Assembly (NCBI GenBank): GCA_950097015.1
Contig: CATNEN010000005.1
Coordinates: forward strand, 2,170,001-2,234,000
Direction of reading: 5' to 3'
Origin: Macrostomum hystrix
Lineage: Eukaryota; Platyhelminthes; Macrostomidae
DNA: 64,000 nt
The translations under genes and the position numbers were made by a program. Under the pieces are notes generated by a model. It was not told where the DNA came from and searched no databases. It was given only the letters and a program-made list of their open reading frames with translations. Shown one piece after another: positions 11,728-25,100 of the stretch; the stretch's first letter is position 1; every line of letters starts with the position of its first letter.

Positions 11728-14700
11728 TCAGGAGCCGGGCGCACGCAGAGTCTGCTTCTGGCTCATATTGATCTTATCTCCCAGTGTCACAGCCATGCCC
11801 TGACTCTTGGCCCGGATACGAATGTGCCCAGTTACCGGGGCATTTGGCTGATTGGGCGGCTTCTCAATTGACAAATTAGCCAGCGCGTCTTCGCCAAAGA
11901 TGCTCCTAGCGTAGAGATTTGCCGCTAGGAATCCACAATCGCCAGTTAGAGCCTTCTCAGGTGTTAGACAGCGCATATTAGTTGCCTTAATCAAATGGGC
12001 GAGAAACTCGCGCAGATCCGATATGCCAGTAGACACAGCGACCTTGTTCTCCCATTCGAATTCAACCCACATTCTGCGAAAGTCCACATCCGAGCAGTGA
12101 CTAGGCACTATGTAGTCCATGATGTCGATGTGGATGTCGTTCAATACAACGCAGTTTCTATCGCCGGCCGCGCCCCGTACATCGTAGACAATGTTGCCAA
12201 AGATGATGCCATTCTCTGTACTAGTCACCTTGATGTTGGCCTTGATATTGGCGAAATCTTTTGAAGCCAGTGTTAGCGGAGACGGCTTTTCAACTAGTTT
12301 CAAATCGCCAAGAGTGGCCAATTCTAGGCTGAGACTCTGCAGTGTATCGGCGGTCTGGTTAACTAGCAATACATCCAGCACAATGTCGTATTGATTAACG
12401 TGAACGTAGGCCTCAGCGTAGACTGGATCTGAGAATCCGGTCAGCTGCGTGACCTTGTTGAGCTTGCTGCTCAGTAGAATATCAGTTTCCGGCTTGGCGG
12501 CTGTGCCCAACGCCTGGCTAAGGGTCAGATCGAAGCGATCTTCCAAGTCGCCGAATTCGTTAGCCGGGGCCAGTTGAATAAAACGAACTGGATCGTCAGG
12601 CTGGACTGATCGTTTAGATCGCACCGTTTCGCAGCTCTTTTCTTCGGCTAGCTGGGAGCTAAGCAGCTGGTCCAGCGCCTCACGGCAGTGCACATCGAAT
12701 ATCTCCATTAGGGGCTCGGATCTTTCCGCTAGCACCTGGACATTGTGGTGGAGATATTTTCAATTAACTGCTTTATGACACTAATTTGAGGATCTGGTAG
12801 GTTTAGTGACCTTAATCTGACGATCAAGATAGATTTAGGACCTTAATCTGAGGATCTGGTAGGTTTAGGACCTTAATCTGAGGATCTGGTAGATTTAGGA
12901 CGTTAATCTGAGGATCTGGTAGGTTTAGTACCTTAATCTGAGGATCTGGTAGGTTTAGGACGTTAATCTGAGGATATGGTAGATTTAGGACCTTAATCTG
13001 AGGATATGGTAGGTTTAGTACCTTAATCTGAGGATCTGGTAGGTTTAGTACCTTAATCTGAGGATCTGGTAGGTTTAGGACGTTAATCTGAGGATATGGT
13101 AGATTTAGAACCTTAATCTGAGGATCTGGTAGATTTAGGGCCTTAATCTGAGGATCTGGTAGATTTAGGACCTTAATCTGAGGATCTGGTAGATTTAGGA
13201 CCTTAATCTGAGGATCAGGTAGATTTAGGACCTTAATCTGAGGATCAGGTAGATTTAGGACCTTAATCTGAGGATCTGGAAGATTTATGACCTTAATCTG
13301 AGGATCAGGTAGATTTAGGACCTTAATCTGAGGATCTGGTAGATTTAGGACCTTAATCTGAGGATCAGGTAGATTTAGGACCTTAATCTGAGGATCAGGT
13401 AGATTAGGACCTTAATCTGAGGATCAGGTAGATTTAGGACCTTAATCTGAGGATCTGGAAGATTTATGACCTTAATCTGAGGATCTGGAAGATTTATGAC
13501 CTTAATCTGAGGATCAGGTAGATTTAGGACCTTAATCTGAGGATCTGGTAGATTTAGGACCTTAATCTGAGGATCAGGTAGATTTAGGACCTTAATCTGA
13601 GGATCTGGTAGATTTAAGACGTTAATCTGAGGATCTGGTAGGTTTAGGACCTTAATCTGAGGATCTGGTAGATTTAGGACCTTAATCCGAGGATTTGGTA
13701 GATTTAAGACGTCAATCTGAGGATCTGGTAGGTTTAGGACGTTAATCTGAGTATATGGTAGATTTAGAACCTTAATCTGAGGATCAGGTAGATTTCGGAC
13801 CTTAATCTGAGGATCTGGTAGATTTAGGACCTTAATCCGAGGATTTGGTAGATTTAAGACGTTAATCTGAGGATCTGGTAGGTTTAGGACGTTAATCTGA
13901 GTATATGGTAGATTTAGAACCTTAATCTGAGGATCAGGTAGATTTCGGACCTTAATCTGAGGATCAGGTAGATTTAGGACCTTAATCTGAGGATCAGGTA
14001 GATTAGGACCTTAATCTGAGGATCAGGTAGATTTAGGACCTTAATCTGAGGATCTGGAAGATTTATGACCTTAATCTGAGGATCTGGAAGATTTATGACC
14101 TTAATCTGAGGATCAGGTAGATTTAGGACCTTAATCTGAGGATCTGGTAGATTTAAGACGTTAATCTGAGGATCTGGTAGGTTTAGGACCTTAATCTGAG
14201 GATCTGGTAGATTAGGACCTTAATCTGAGGATCAGGTAGATTTAGGACCTTAATCTGAGGATCTGGAAGATTTATGACCTTAATCTGAGGATCAGGTAGA
14301 TTTAGGACCTTAATCTGAGGATCTGGTAGATTTAGGACCTTAATCTGAGGATCTGGTAGGTTTAGTACCCTAATCTGAGGATCTGGTAGATTTAAGACGT
14401 TAATCTGAGGATCTGGTAGGTTTAGGACCTTAATCTGAGGATCAGGTAGATTTCGGACCTTAATCTGAGGATCAGGTAGATTTAGGACCTTAATCTGAGG
14501 ATCAGGTAGATTAGGACCTTAATCTGAGGATCAGGTAGATTTAGGACCTTAATCTGAGGATCTGGAAGATTTATGACCTTAATCTGAGGATCTGGAAGAT
14601 TTATGACCTTAATCTGAGGATCAGGTAGATTTAGGACCTTAATCTGAGGATCAGGTAGATTTAGGACCTTAATCTGAGGATCTGGAAGATTTATGACCTT

Positions 14701-17700
14701 AATCTGAGGATCTGGAAGATTTATGACCTTAATCTGAGGATCAGGTAGATTTAGGACCTTAATCTGAGGATCTGGTAGGTTTAGGACGTTAATCTGAGGA
14801 TCTGGTAGGTTTAGGACCTTAATCTGAGGATCTGGTAGGTTTAGGACGTTAATCTGAGGATCCGGTAGGTCCATGACACACTAATCTTGGAGATCTGTGG
14901 AAGACTTACCTTCATGCACAACCACAGGTGCTCAAAGTCGTCAGGTGACACAGGCCTCTCGGGCATGCCGCTGCGGCCCAGGTGCAGAACGCAGGACAGC
15001 ACCAGCATGCACTCGGCTACAAAACGATTCTGGCGAGCCTGTTCCGGTACTCTGAAACAAATCGCACAATTTAGAAGCAATAATAAAACATTATGAAGCA
15101 TTATAACATTGAAAGTACGCTAATATTGTGAGTACCGAAAAACATTTTAGCTAACATGATTTAAGTAACGAAAACGATAAAAGTAACTAAAAAAGTAAAA
15201 GTAACGATAATGAACAAAGTAACGATAAAAAACAAAGTAACGACGATAAACAAACGATAAAAAACGATAATGAACAAAGTAACGATAATAAACAAAGTAA
15301 CGATAATGAACAAAGTAGCGATAATGAACAAAGTAACGATTATGAACAAAGTAACGATTATGAACAAAGTAACGACAATGAACTAAGTAACGATAATGAT
15401 TAAACCGATTTGATTAGGATTTAAGTAACGATGAAGACAAAAAATCGAATTACCTGTCCAGGTAGCGCACAGCCAGTTTAGTTAGTGCAGTGCCTAGAGC
15501 GGCTCCAATGAAGAAATCGCCCTTCAGCAGATGCCGTCGCAGGACCGGTCGATCGTCCTTGTCAGTGCCTGGCGCTGCGCCGCCTTTGCCGCCACTGGAG
15601 CCGCCAGCGCCGGACTAAAGAATAAGAAAGTTTTCAACCAATTCGGTCTTAGCTTTGTTGTTGTAATTATCGAACAACTAACGAGTAGGTATAAGGCAAT
15701 AAAAGGGAAGGGGTCATTGGGAAAAGGATCAATACAGAAATTGGATTTTTGGGAATATAATCATAGTTCCAATGACCCTATCATTGGGGATAGGGTAATT
15801 GGAAATAGAACCCCTGGGGATAGCGTCATTGGGAAAAGGGTTAGAGGGAATAGGATTATTGGGAATAGGGTCATTGCGAATAGGGTCATTGCGAATAGGA
15901 TTATAGGGAATAGAGTTATTGGAATATGGTCATTGGGAATAAGGTCATTGCGAATCGAGATTAGGATTAGGATTGGGATTGGAATTTGGATTGTTTTTGG
16001 GATTAAGTTTATTAGGAAAGGAGAAGCTCAGAGAAAAAGAAAAAGTGGGCATTAAAGAAATGCAAGACTATTGTAAATTAAGTACAGAAAAATAAGGAAA
16101 GTACACGAATGGAAACTTGGAAATCATGGAAGAATTTAGAATAGTCCATATAAAAAATTACAAACGAAAATAAAAATAGATGTGAGGTAAAATTCACAAA
16201 CCTTTCCTCCAGCAACAGAATAAGCAGTCTGCGAAGCGTAAGTGCCATCGGCTGTCACGCGCTTCTGAGCCAATCCGGAGGCTTGGGTAGATAGCGCCGA
16301 CTCCTGCTGCTGATCCTGATCCTCGCCAGTGCTGGCAGCTCGCTTTAGTTCGTCTTCAACTAGGGGCAGATCGCCAAGCGCTTGCCTGACTAGAGTCATA
16401 ACGCTCTGAATGTCTTCAACCTCGGTACAATGCTCGCCTAGAATCCACAACGCGCTGCGATAAATCTTGGCATTTTTCACTGTGGCCAAAGATTCCATCA
16501 GTTTCTGTAGGATTAGCGATTTCAAATGTTCGAATTTCTGTATGGCCTCGCGCACAAACACGAGGACATCTTCGGCCGCCCCAGTTGGCGCCTTCTCGTT
16601 ATAGTTGTCGCCGTCGGCAAGGAATTCAATCAGGGTCGGAATGATCTGAGGCGCCACGTCTGGGAAACGGATGCAGGCGTGATGCAGGGTGCGAACCAAC
16701 AGCTGACGGTAGCGACCGGTCTCCTCCTGGTGACGAAGACAAAAAATTGCGTGTTTTTGATTAGCTGATTTTAAATGCTTTGTTTCTTAGAAAGCTGCTC
16801 AAATATCTGCGACTTGTAATACCAACTTAGTGATAATAACCATCACTGATTACACCTGCCGCAATTGGGTCAGATGTGCAGCCGACAGCACAGTCGCAGC
16901 TATTGCGCGGCGCATCTGGAGGCTGCGTACGGCTGTTCAGTCCACGGACTAGGGGACGCCACACCCCACCTTAAATACCCCAGCTTATGCTGGTTCCCAA
17001 ATTGTTCCAGTGGAGTCGGGAATCGAACCCCCCACCTTTAAGTGAGTCCCACACTCTATCCACTAGGCTACACCCTATGGATTAACCACAGACTATAATA
17101 AATATGGATTAACGACTGACTTAACTACCAGATTAAATATGGATTAACCTCTGACTAAACTACCAGATTAAATATGGATTAACGACTGACTTAACTACCA
17201 GATTAAATATGGATTAATCTCTGACTAAACTACCAGATTAAATATGGATTAACGACTGACTAAACTACCAGATTAAATATGGATTAACCTCTGACTAAAC
17301 AACCAGATTAAATACGGATTAACCACAGACTAAACTACCAGATTAAATATGGATTAACCACTGACTAAACTACCAGATTAAATATGGATTAACCACTGAC
17401 TAAACTACCAGATTAAATATGGATTAACCACTGACTAAACTACCAGTCATTAACCACAGACTAAACAACCAGATTAAATATGAATTAACCACAGACTAAG
17501 CTACCAGATTAAAAATGGATTAACCACAGACTAAGCTACCAGATTAAATATGAATTAACCACAGACTAAGCTACCAGATTAAATATGGATTAACCACAGA
17601 CTAAGCTACCAGATTAAATATGGATTAACCACTGACTAAACTACCAGATTAAATATGGATTAACCACTGACTAAACTACCAGTCATTAACCACAGACTAA

Positions 17701-19285
17701 ACAACCCGATTAAATATGAATTAACCACAGACTAAGCTACCAGATTAAAAATGGATTAACCACAGACTAAGCTACCAGATTAAATATGAATTAACCACAG
17801 ACTAAGCTACCAGATTAAATATGGATTAACCACAGACTAAGCTACCAGATTAAATATGGATTAACCACAGACTAAGCTACCAGATAAAGGGCAAATTAGG
17901 CCAAATTCAGGCACATAGAAAAGTACATTTGGACATCGATGTTAAATACATAAAACAACTGACCTGCTCAATAGCCGCAGAAGTTTTCAGCACTTCCTTC
18001 TTGAGCACACCGACCATCTCCTCAATGGTGCGGCCAGTGACTAATTCCAAAGCCAAATCTAGCGCCTTCTTCCGCACCTCTAAATCGGTAGCCGATAAAA
18101 TTCTCAGCACATCCATAACTAAATCCTGAAGGATTCGTTCGTGAGACTCGCGCAATGCAACCAGCCTATCTAGCACAATGAGTTTGACATTGTTGTCGCT
18201 CTCCTTCAGGATCAGATCGATATAAGCTGAGGCAGCTGAGCGTACAGCAGTTGGAGCAGAACTGAGGCAGACCAGAGTGCCAGCAGCTTCGTAGCGGACG
18301 GCCGCAGAACTGCTCTGCAGCAGGTTATAGACGCAGCGAATGAAGCGCGATCTCTCGGTAGGATTAGCGTGGCAAACCTTGTAGATTAGCTCCACAATGA
18401 CTAATTGTAGAATGTCGCCAAAGGTGTGAACTTGATCTAGGCAGGTGCTCAAATAGTTAAGCGCTCGCTCCTGATCCACATGCAGCAGCATCATGAAGGC
18501 GTTGCGCTTGCACGAAGCATCTTGCTCCTGCGTAGTTGAGAGAAGTACATTAATTTATGAAGTGTTTTCATAGTCAAGATTCAGATTTTTTAGATCAGAT
18601 GGAACAATGATCAAGTGATTTAATTAATTCTTGTTGCTAATTGTGCTTAGGCTAAAACTCGAACTCACGACCTCTTTCAGTAATTCGAAGCTCTAACCAA
18701 TAAGCTACAAGGGTGTGTTTTAACGTAACCTACCTGGTCCAGCAGTGAAGCAATCAGTTCCGGAGCGTCAGGAATTAACGACTCGAAATTCTTGTAGATA
18801 GTAAAGATAGCTAGTACAGCGTTGCGCCTAACATAGGTGTGCCTATACTCTAGGCATTGTCGAATCGACGGCATGAGTGGTTCAAGCAGTTCCGGCTCTT
18901 TCAGCTTGCACAGGAAACGTAGAGTTGAGCCGCGAATGAACTCATTTGGATGCTGCAGATCCTTGCGATAGGCGTCGCACACAAGGATCATTTCGTGCAG
19001 CAGTTTGCCATCAGGCGAGTATTTTGGTACAACCTCCCAGAATACCAACAGTAGCTTCTTGACCATGTGATCCTGACAGGGCATCACATACTTCACAACC
19101 GTCATTAGTAGCGAACTATTGAACTTTTCGCCATTGATAATCATGGCGATCACCTTTTTAAGGGCTTCAATTTTGCCAGCTAAATCAGGCTTTTCTAAAT
19201 CTTCACGCAGCCTCTGCTCTGATGGAGGCTCAGATTCTGTTGGCAGGTTAATGAGAGTGTAGCATGGCTGCTCAGCTTGGCTCAT
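11728..19285 (-). CDS. COPB1: Coatomer subunit beta (beta-COP), six exons
   Basis: Complete gene. Coding exons, in transcript order: 19285-18734, 18527-17964, 16726-16202, 15614-15454, 15051-14910 and 12735-11728. All junctions are GT-AG and the phases match (0, 0, 0, 2, 0). The product is 983 residues; the family is usually near 950. Beta-COP is a core subunit of the COPI coat, which drives retrograde Golgi-to-ER vesicle traffic. Residues about 1-545 form the adaptin-like HEAT trunk (start [15 protein letters not shown]). About 545-575 is a low-complexity Gly/Ser/Ala linker. The remainder is the beta-COP C-terminal and appendage region, ending in [20 protein letters not shown], a close match to the family's terminal signature. 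The ATG was chosen because it opens the conserved N terminus. Introns 2, 3, 4 and 5 carry tandem repeats (listed separately) and intron 1 carries a tRNA-like SINE remnant. Confidence 0.96.
12775..14880. repeat. 30-bp minisatellite filling COPB1 intron 5
   Basis: About 70 copies of a 30-bp unit, GATTTAGGACCTTAATCTGA plus GGATCTGGTA. Common variants are TATGACC, GACGTT, AGGATCAGGTA and a 29-bp form. It occupies nearly all of the 2.2-kb intron between exons 5 and 6. On the sense (minus) strand each unit contains TACCAG and TCCTCAG, both acceptor-like. Confidence 0.96.
15160..15425. repeat. 18-bp AACGATAATGAACAAAGT repeat in COPB1 intron 4
   Basis: Imperfect tandem copies of an 18-bp unit, with 9-bp half-unit variation such as AAAGTAACGATAA. 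There are about a dozen, all inside the 402-bp intron between exons 4 and 5. Confidence 0.85.
15695..16015. repeat. 15-bp GGGAATAGGGTCATT repeat in COPB1 intron 3
   Basis: A degenerate tandem array with a unit of about 15 bp (GGGAATAGGGTCATT, GCGAATAGGATTATA and similar). It lies in the 587-bp intron between exons 3 and 4 and is more diverged than the neighbouring arrays. Confidence 0.8.
16850..17080 (-). mobile_element. tRNA-derived SINE in COPB1 intron 2
   Basis: The best-preserved SINE copy in the window. The minus strand has A box TAGCCTAGTGG, an exact fit to TRGYNNANNGG, then B box GGTTCGATTCC, an exact fit. ACTCCACTGGAACAATTTGG follows, then a GC-richer body to about 16850. The head is at 17020-17080. 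It directly abuts the 35-bp array of the same intron and has the same orientation as the host gene. Confidence 0.7.
17080..17890. repeat. 35-bp minisatellite in COPB1 intron 2
   Basis: About 23 copies of a 35-bp unit, TACCAGATTAAATATGGATT plus AACCACTGACTAAAC. Variants are CCACAGACTAAGC and TATGAATT. A block of several units is duplicated (about 17443-17640 versus 17680-17880). On the sense strand many units carry TTTAGTCAGT, which contains GTCAGT, the hexamer used by the real exon 2 donor at 17963. Confidence 0.93.
18655..18713 (-). mobile_element. tRNA-like SINE remnant in COPB1 intron 1
   Basis: The minus strand reads TAGCTTATTGGTTAGAGC (A-box region), then GAGGTCGTGAGTTCGAGTTT (B-box region), with tRNA-like spacing. 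It occupies a large part of the 206-bp intron 1. No CCA-proximal acceptor pairing is seen, so a SINE head is more likely than a tRNA gene. Confidence 0.45.
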
Positions 19286-22174
19286 TTTGTGTCGCTTTTT
19301 GTTTTAGAATTGGAACTTCAGAATGGCTGACTAAGCAGATTAGTAGCTGATCTGAAATATCACAAGTTATTAGTAGCAAAAGTTTACAAAAATTGAAAAT
19401 ACATTACTTGAATGTGCAGTGGAGTCATTATTGTACAATTTACACCCCATCAAGGTCAACACATTAAGAGTAATACAGCCTTAGGGATACTTATGAGTTA
19501 AAAGGTAAAACTAAAGGTAATGTGTATGTACATAATAACTTTAAATACTGTTGATTCTTTTGGCATACTTCATAGAATGGCTCAAATTTGAAATGTTTAC
19601 ATCAACTGTTTTAATATATTGTTTATTTCAGAAAAAAACTATTTTTACACAATATTAGTTTCTATCATACATTAATCTTCAATATCTTTACAAAACAATA
19701 TTCTTGGGTTGCAGTCTAATTTAAATACAATATATATTTTTTTCTTAAAACTCTTTAGCCTTCTTTTAAACTTTGGAGAGCTTGCCTGCACAGCTGCCAT
19801 TTACTAGGTTAATTATGTACACAGTAGTTATGACATTTTAAATCTTATATTAAGATTATTAAGAATGTAAGATTACATTATTAAGAATCTAACCACTGTA
19901 GGGCAAGATAAAAATATAAGAGCCCCATGACATTAGGTTCCCACAAAAAAATAGTATTAGATATTGTATAACATTACTATTTATTAGCAGGCTGTCTATC
20001 TTATTGCTATTTTTATCAATGCATCAAACAGTTTTTTATTTGTAAATGCTCATAGCTTGCAAACCTTGTAATACCAATTGTACTACTAATACAGTAACAA
20101 GCTTTGAATGGTTGTCATATGCATATATATGCATTAGATATATATATATATATCAAAGCAGTATATTTCCCTACATTAACATATAAAGCTCATAAGTTAT
20201 CCAAAATATCCAATTAGGCATATCACATCAGGCAGGATTCAACCAAGACTCACTAGAAAAGTGTAAGACATTTAATTTCTTAGAAAATTATCACAAAAGT
20301 TCACTCACAAGATAGGAACTATTCATATTTTTCATATCAAAATGTTCATACAATTTTTATTAAAAGCAGATCCAATGCTGTTCTTTTAATATATCTTGCA
20401 AAACATGTTGCTTTATTGGTATAAAAAGCTTCATTCATTGGCATTAATATATCTACAGATTCTTATAGAGAAAGGCCTAAAAGGCCTTGGCATAAAGATT
20501 TAAGATTTATATGCTTTATCATGTCTCTTATGGGCACCGATATGCATCAAAATGGTACTGAAAAGCAAGACCAGGCACTGAAAAGCCTGGCACCAAAATG
20601 TTTTTAATCCTTTAAATTAGTCTAATATTTTAGACACTGTGGTTGCAAATTTGTTGTATCATTTTATGGATAAAATATCATTTAAATCAGTTAAGAAGTA
20701 CTAGGCCTACCGCCTACATCTATTAACTGCTGAAATTGATTCTGCTAAAAATCAATCAATCTTTTAGGTATAGAATAATAATAACATTTGACAGGAGTCA
20801 CATAGGCCTACAGCTAGCTTGTGAATAGAAAAAAACATACTATTTAAATGCTTGTCTATGTGTACTGCAAAAATATGTTACAGGTTTGATTTTTCTGTCA
20901 CGGATGGCTTAGCAAACTGTCGTGACAGGCTTGTTTGAGCTCTATTTAATATCATGTCTCATGCGATCCAACAATGACTTTCTAAAACAATGTAAATTTA
21001 AGCAAACAATCTTCATACATACACCAAACTTCCAAACATAAAAACTTACTTATAAAACTAAAACTAAAATTTCTACAGCTACATTACACGTATCACAGCT
21101 CTAATTATCTTTAATTTAACGGCCTTTTGGGTTAAAACGGAAATCATACATAAAATAAAATAGTTCGAATAAACAAGTCACTGTCGTCATATTAAAAACA
21201 TATCAAACGTGTTTTAAATTTAAACATTTAGATAATCTGTAAATGTTTGACAAATTTTGTTCTGATTTACTATTTTTTAGTACAATGTATACTTTTTTCT
21301 AATGTTTGAATTAAAAAACTAGATGAAAACTGTAATTTTTTGTTATACTTTACAAACGCAATAACGATTAGGACTAATGTCCTAAACTTTATAGTGCAAG
21401 CATAACTAAATAATTAAATTTATGTCATTCTGATTTAATTCAAAAATTTAAATGTACGAGTATAAATGTCTCCAAATCCTCGATCGCTGCCTTTCAATGG
21501 TGTAGTTACGACACATTGCGATTGAGACACGCGAAGAACTCAGTTCAGGTGCTTATTAAAAGCATTTCGAATGCAGGCGAAAGCTACTGCTAAATGCTTC
21601 TAGCAAGGGCCTGGCTTCTAGCATAGCACGGGCTTTGTTTGGCTACTGGTTAAAAATGAAAGCACATTTGAATTAAAACATTTAATTAAAAACGGAATAA
21701 GTACACGCTAGTTAAACAGCTTGCAACCAAAAACAGATTTGCAAGTTAAAGAAACGATAATTTATGCTTTTTATTTCTACAAAATCAAGAAACATTTGCA
21801 AAGGAGTAGAAAACAGAGATGCAAAAAATCTTTCTTGAGCCATATGAATCTTAAAAAATTATCTCCCAAATTATGACAATAAAAATATTCTTGTGAAAAA
21901 AAGTTTTATTATGAGCGTACTTTAGTTTTTTAAGTAAAACTTTTAATTGTAAGCTAAAAATGTGTATAAGGAAAAATGAGTAAAACTTCACAAACAAAAC
22001 TAGAACTATTGAGACAAGGGAAAAGCGATAAGGTAAGACAGACAAAAATGACAAACAAAACAATCTATAAGAATCTGAAAATATTTAACAAAACAGTTGC
22101 CTGGTGATTATTTGAGTGGACTTTATCTCAATAGATTGAAATAGTTTAATTTAGCCAACACACAAACCCTCGGG
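19286..22174. other. Intergenic region: COPB1 upstream and kinase 3' flank
   Basis: AT-rich, no convincing exon. The left end is the COPB1 promoter side. The right end holds the 3' UTR of the CDK-like gene, which is also on the minus strand. A (TA)n tract lies at about 20139-20153. A CDK-like 3' UTR polyadenylation site could not be fixed because AATAAA-type hexamers are frequent by chance here. Confidence 0.6.
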
Positions 22175-25100
22175 TTAAGATTCGTTCATAAACAGAGCTA
22201 GCGGCCGAACGCAAGCATCATAGAATAACTCGTGCTTCAACGCCCAGGCCGCCGTTGCTCGTTTGGCTGGGTCCAAACGCAGCAAGGTCTAAAAAACAGT
22301 GCAGAGTTCGCGACTAATGTGGGCAAACTATTATTAGCAAAAAACTGAATTACTTTGAAACTATTGTGAAGCATGGCTTAATACCCTAAAACTATTACGG
22401 CTACGGCTACGAACTGTTTAAGAAATACCAACTCCCAAAACTTAACCCATTCCTCTCCCAGGATAAAACCTGACCAATTCAACTATATTGATAAAACCTG
22501 ACCAATTCTACTACACTGATAAAATCTGACCAATTCCACTACCAGGATAAATCCTGACCAATTCCACTAACAGGATAAAACCTGACCAATTTCACTACCA
22601 GGATAAAACCTGACCAATTCAACTATATTGATAAAATCTGACCAATTCTACTACACTGATAAAACCTGACCAATTTCACTACCAGGATAAAACCTGACCA
22701 ATTCTACTAACAGGATAAAACCTGACCAATTTCACTACCAGGATAAAACCTGACCAATTCAACTATATTGATAAAATCTGACCAATTCTACTACACTGAT
22801 AAAACCTGACCAATTTCACTACCAGGATAAAACCTGACCAATTCTACTACACTGATAAAACCTGACCAATTTCACTACCAGGATAAAACCTGACCAATTC
22901 CACTACCAGGATAAAACCTGACCAATTCCACTACGAGGATAAAACCTGACCAATTCCACTACGAGGATAAAAACTGACCAATTCTACTACCAGGATAAAA
23001 CCTGACGAATTTCACTACCAGGATAAATCCTGACCAATTCCACTACGAGGATAAAACCTGACCAATTCCACTACGAGGATAAAAACTGACCAATTCTACT
23101 ACCAGGATAAAACCTGACCAATTCCACTACCAGGTACCAGGATAAAACCTGACTAATTCAACTATATTGATAAAAACTGACCAATTCTACTACCAGGATA
23201 AAACCTGACGAATTTCACTACCAGGATAAATCCTGACCAATTCCACTACGAGGATAAAACCTGACCAATTTCACTACCAGGATAAAACCTGACCAATTCC
23301 ACTACCAGGATAAAACCTGACCAATTCCACTACGAGGATAAAACCTGACCAATTCCACTACGAGGATAAAAACTGACCAATTCTACTACCAGGATAAAAC
23401 CTGACGAATTTCACTACCAGGATAAATCCTGACCAATTCCACTACGAGGATAAAACCTGACCAATTCCACTACGAGGATAAAAACTGACCAATTCTACTA
23501 CCAGGATAAAACCTGACCAATTCCACTACCAGGTACCAGGATAAAACCTGACTAATTCAACTATATTGATAAAAACTGACCAATTCTACTACCAGGATAA
23601 AACCTGACGAATTTCACTACCAGGATAAATCCTGACCAATTCCACTACGAGGATAAAACCTGACCAATTCCACTACGAGGATAAAAACTGACCAATTCTA
23701 CTACCAGGATAAAACCTGACCAATTCCACTACCAGGTACCAGGATAAAACCTGACTAATTCAACTATATTGATAAAAACTGACCAATTCTACTACCAGGA
23801 TAAAACCTGACCAATTCCACTACCAGGATAAAACATGACCAATTCCACTACGAGGATAAAACCTGACCAATTCCACTACGAGGATAAAAACTGACCAATT
23901 CTACTACCAGGATAAAACCTGACCAATTCCACTGCCAGGATAAAACCTGACCAATTTCACTACCAGGATAAAACCTGACCAGTTCCACTAACAGGATAAA
24001 ACCTGACCAATTTCACTACAGTCAGGATAAAACCTGACCAATTCTACTAACAGGATAAAACCTGACCAATTTCACTACCATGATAAAACCTGACCAATTC
24101 CACTACCAGGATACACCTGATCAATTTCACTACCAGGATAAAACCTGACCAGTTCCACTACCAGGTCCAGGATAAACCTGATCAATTCCACTATATTGAT
24201 AAAACCTGACCAATTCCACAACCAGGATAAAACTGACCTATTTTATGTACATTCAACACAAAAAACGTAGACGCACAGTACCAACCTTAATCAGATCCAA
24301 GGCGCACTTTGGTATGTTAAACTCTAAGAAGCCACGCGGACAGAATCGCGGAAATGCAACATTGTAATTTGGAAGCTGCTCAACTCCGGGCCAGTTAGAA
24401 TTTTTTGGAGTGCCTGATTGAAAATTGAGTTGGTAAGGATATGAGCCTAGCTTAAACACAAGTGTGCAGATGCAAAAACAATTTATAGTACAAGCTAAAT
24501 CTCACCCAAGCGTTCAAAGATCAAAAACAGTTGATGAATTTCACAGTCGCCCAAGAACATATGATAGCCAGTGATCTGGAAAATAGCAGGCGAAATTGGC
24601 GATATTTATTGGTCAGAGTTGTATAAAAAAATTAGCCTCGAGCTACTAACCAATTCCGCAATGACGCAGCCAACCGACCAATTGTCAACAGCTGTGGAAT
24701 AAGTTGGCGCATTCATCAGCAACTCGGGCGAACGATAAGGCAGAGTCACTACTGACAGATTCAAAGTGCGATTCCGGTGAGACAGACTCCGAGCCATGCC
24801 AAAGTCGGCCAGCTTTAAAATGCCCGAATTCGACACTAGAATATTAGCCGGCTTAATGTCCCGGTGTACAATGCTCAGACTGTGACAGTGCTTCACTGCT
24901 TCCAGCAGTTGCATAGCTAGACTCTGCGATCAGAACAATAACAATAAAGTATAAAACAACGTTTCCAAGAACAGACAGAGTGGCCTCAGTACAGCCTGCT
25001 TCTGCACTTCCTAACACCCATCGCGCAGGAAAACGTCACTCATTTTTTAAGATCCGCCCATCGATACTTTCGCTTACATGTATAGAACTCCACCACACCA

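Noticed and set aside
15531-16055. 174-codon plus-strand frame
   Set aside because: It is antisense to COPB1 exon 4 and then runs into the 15-bp intron repeat.
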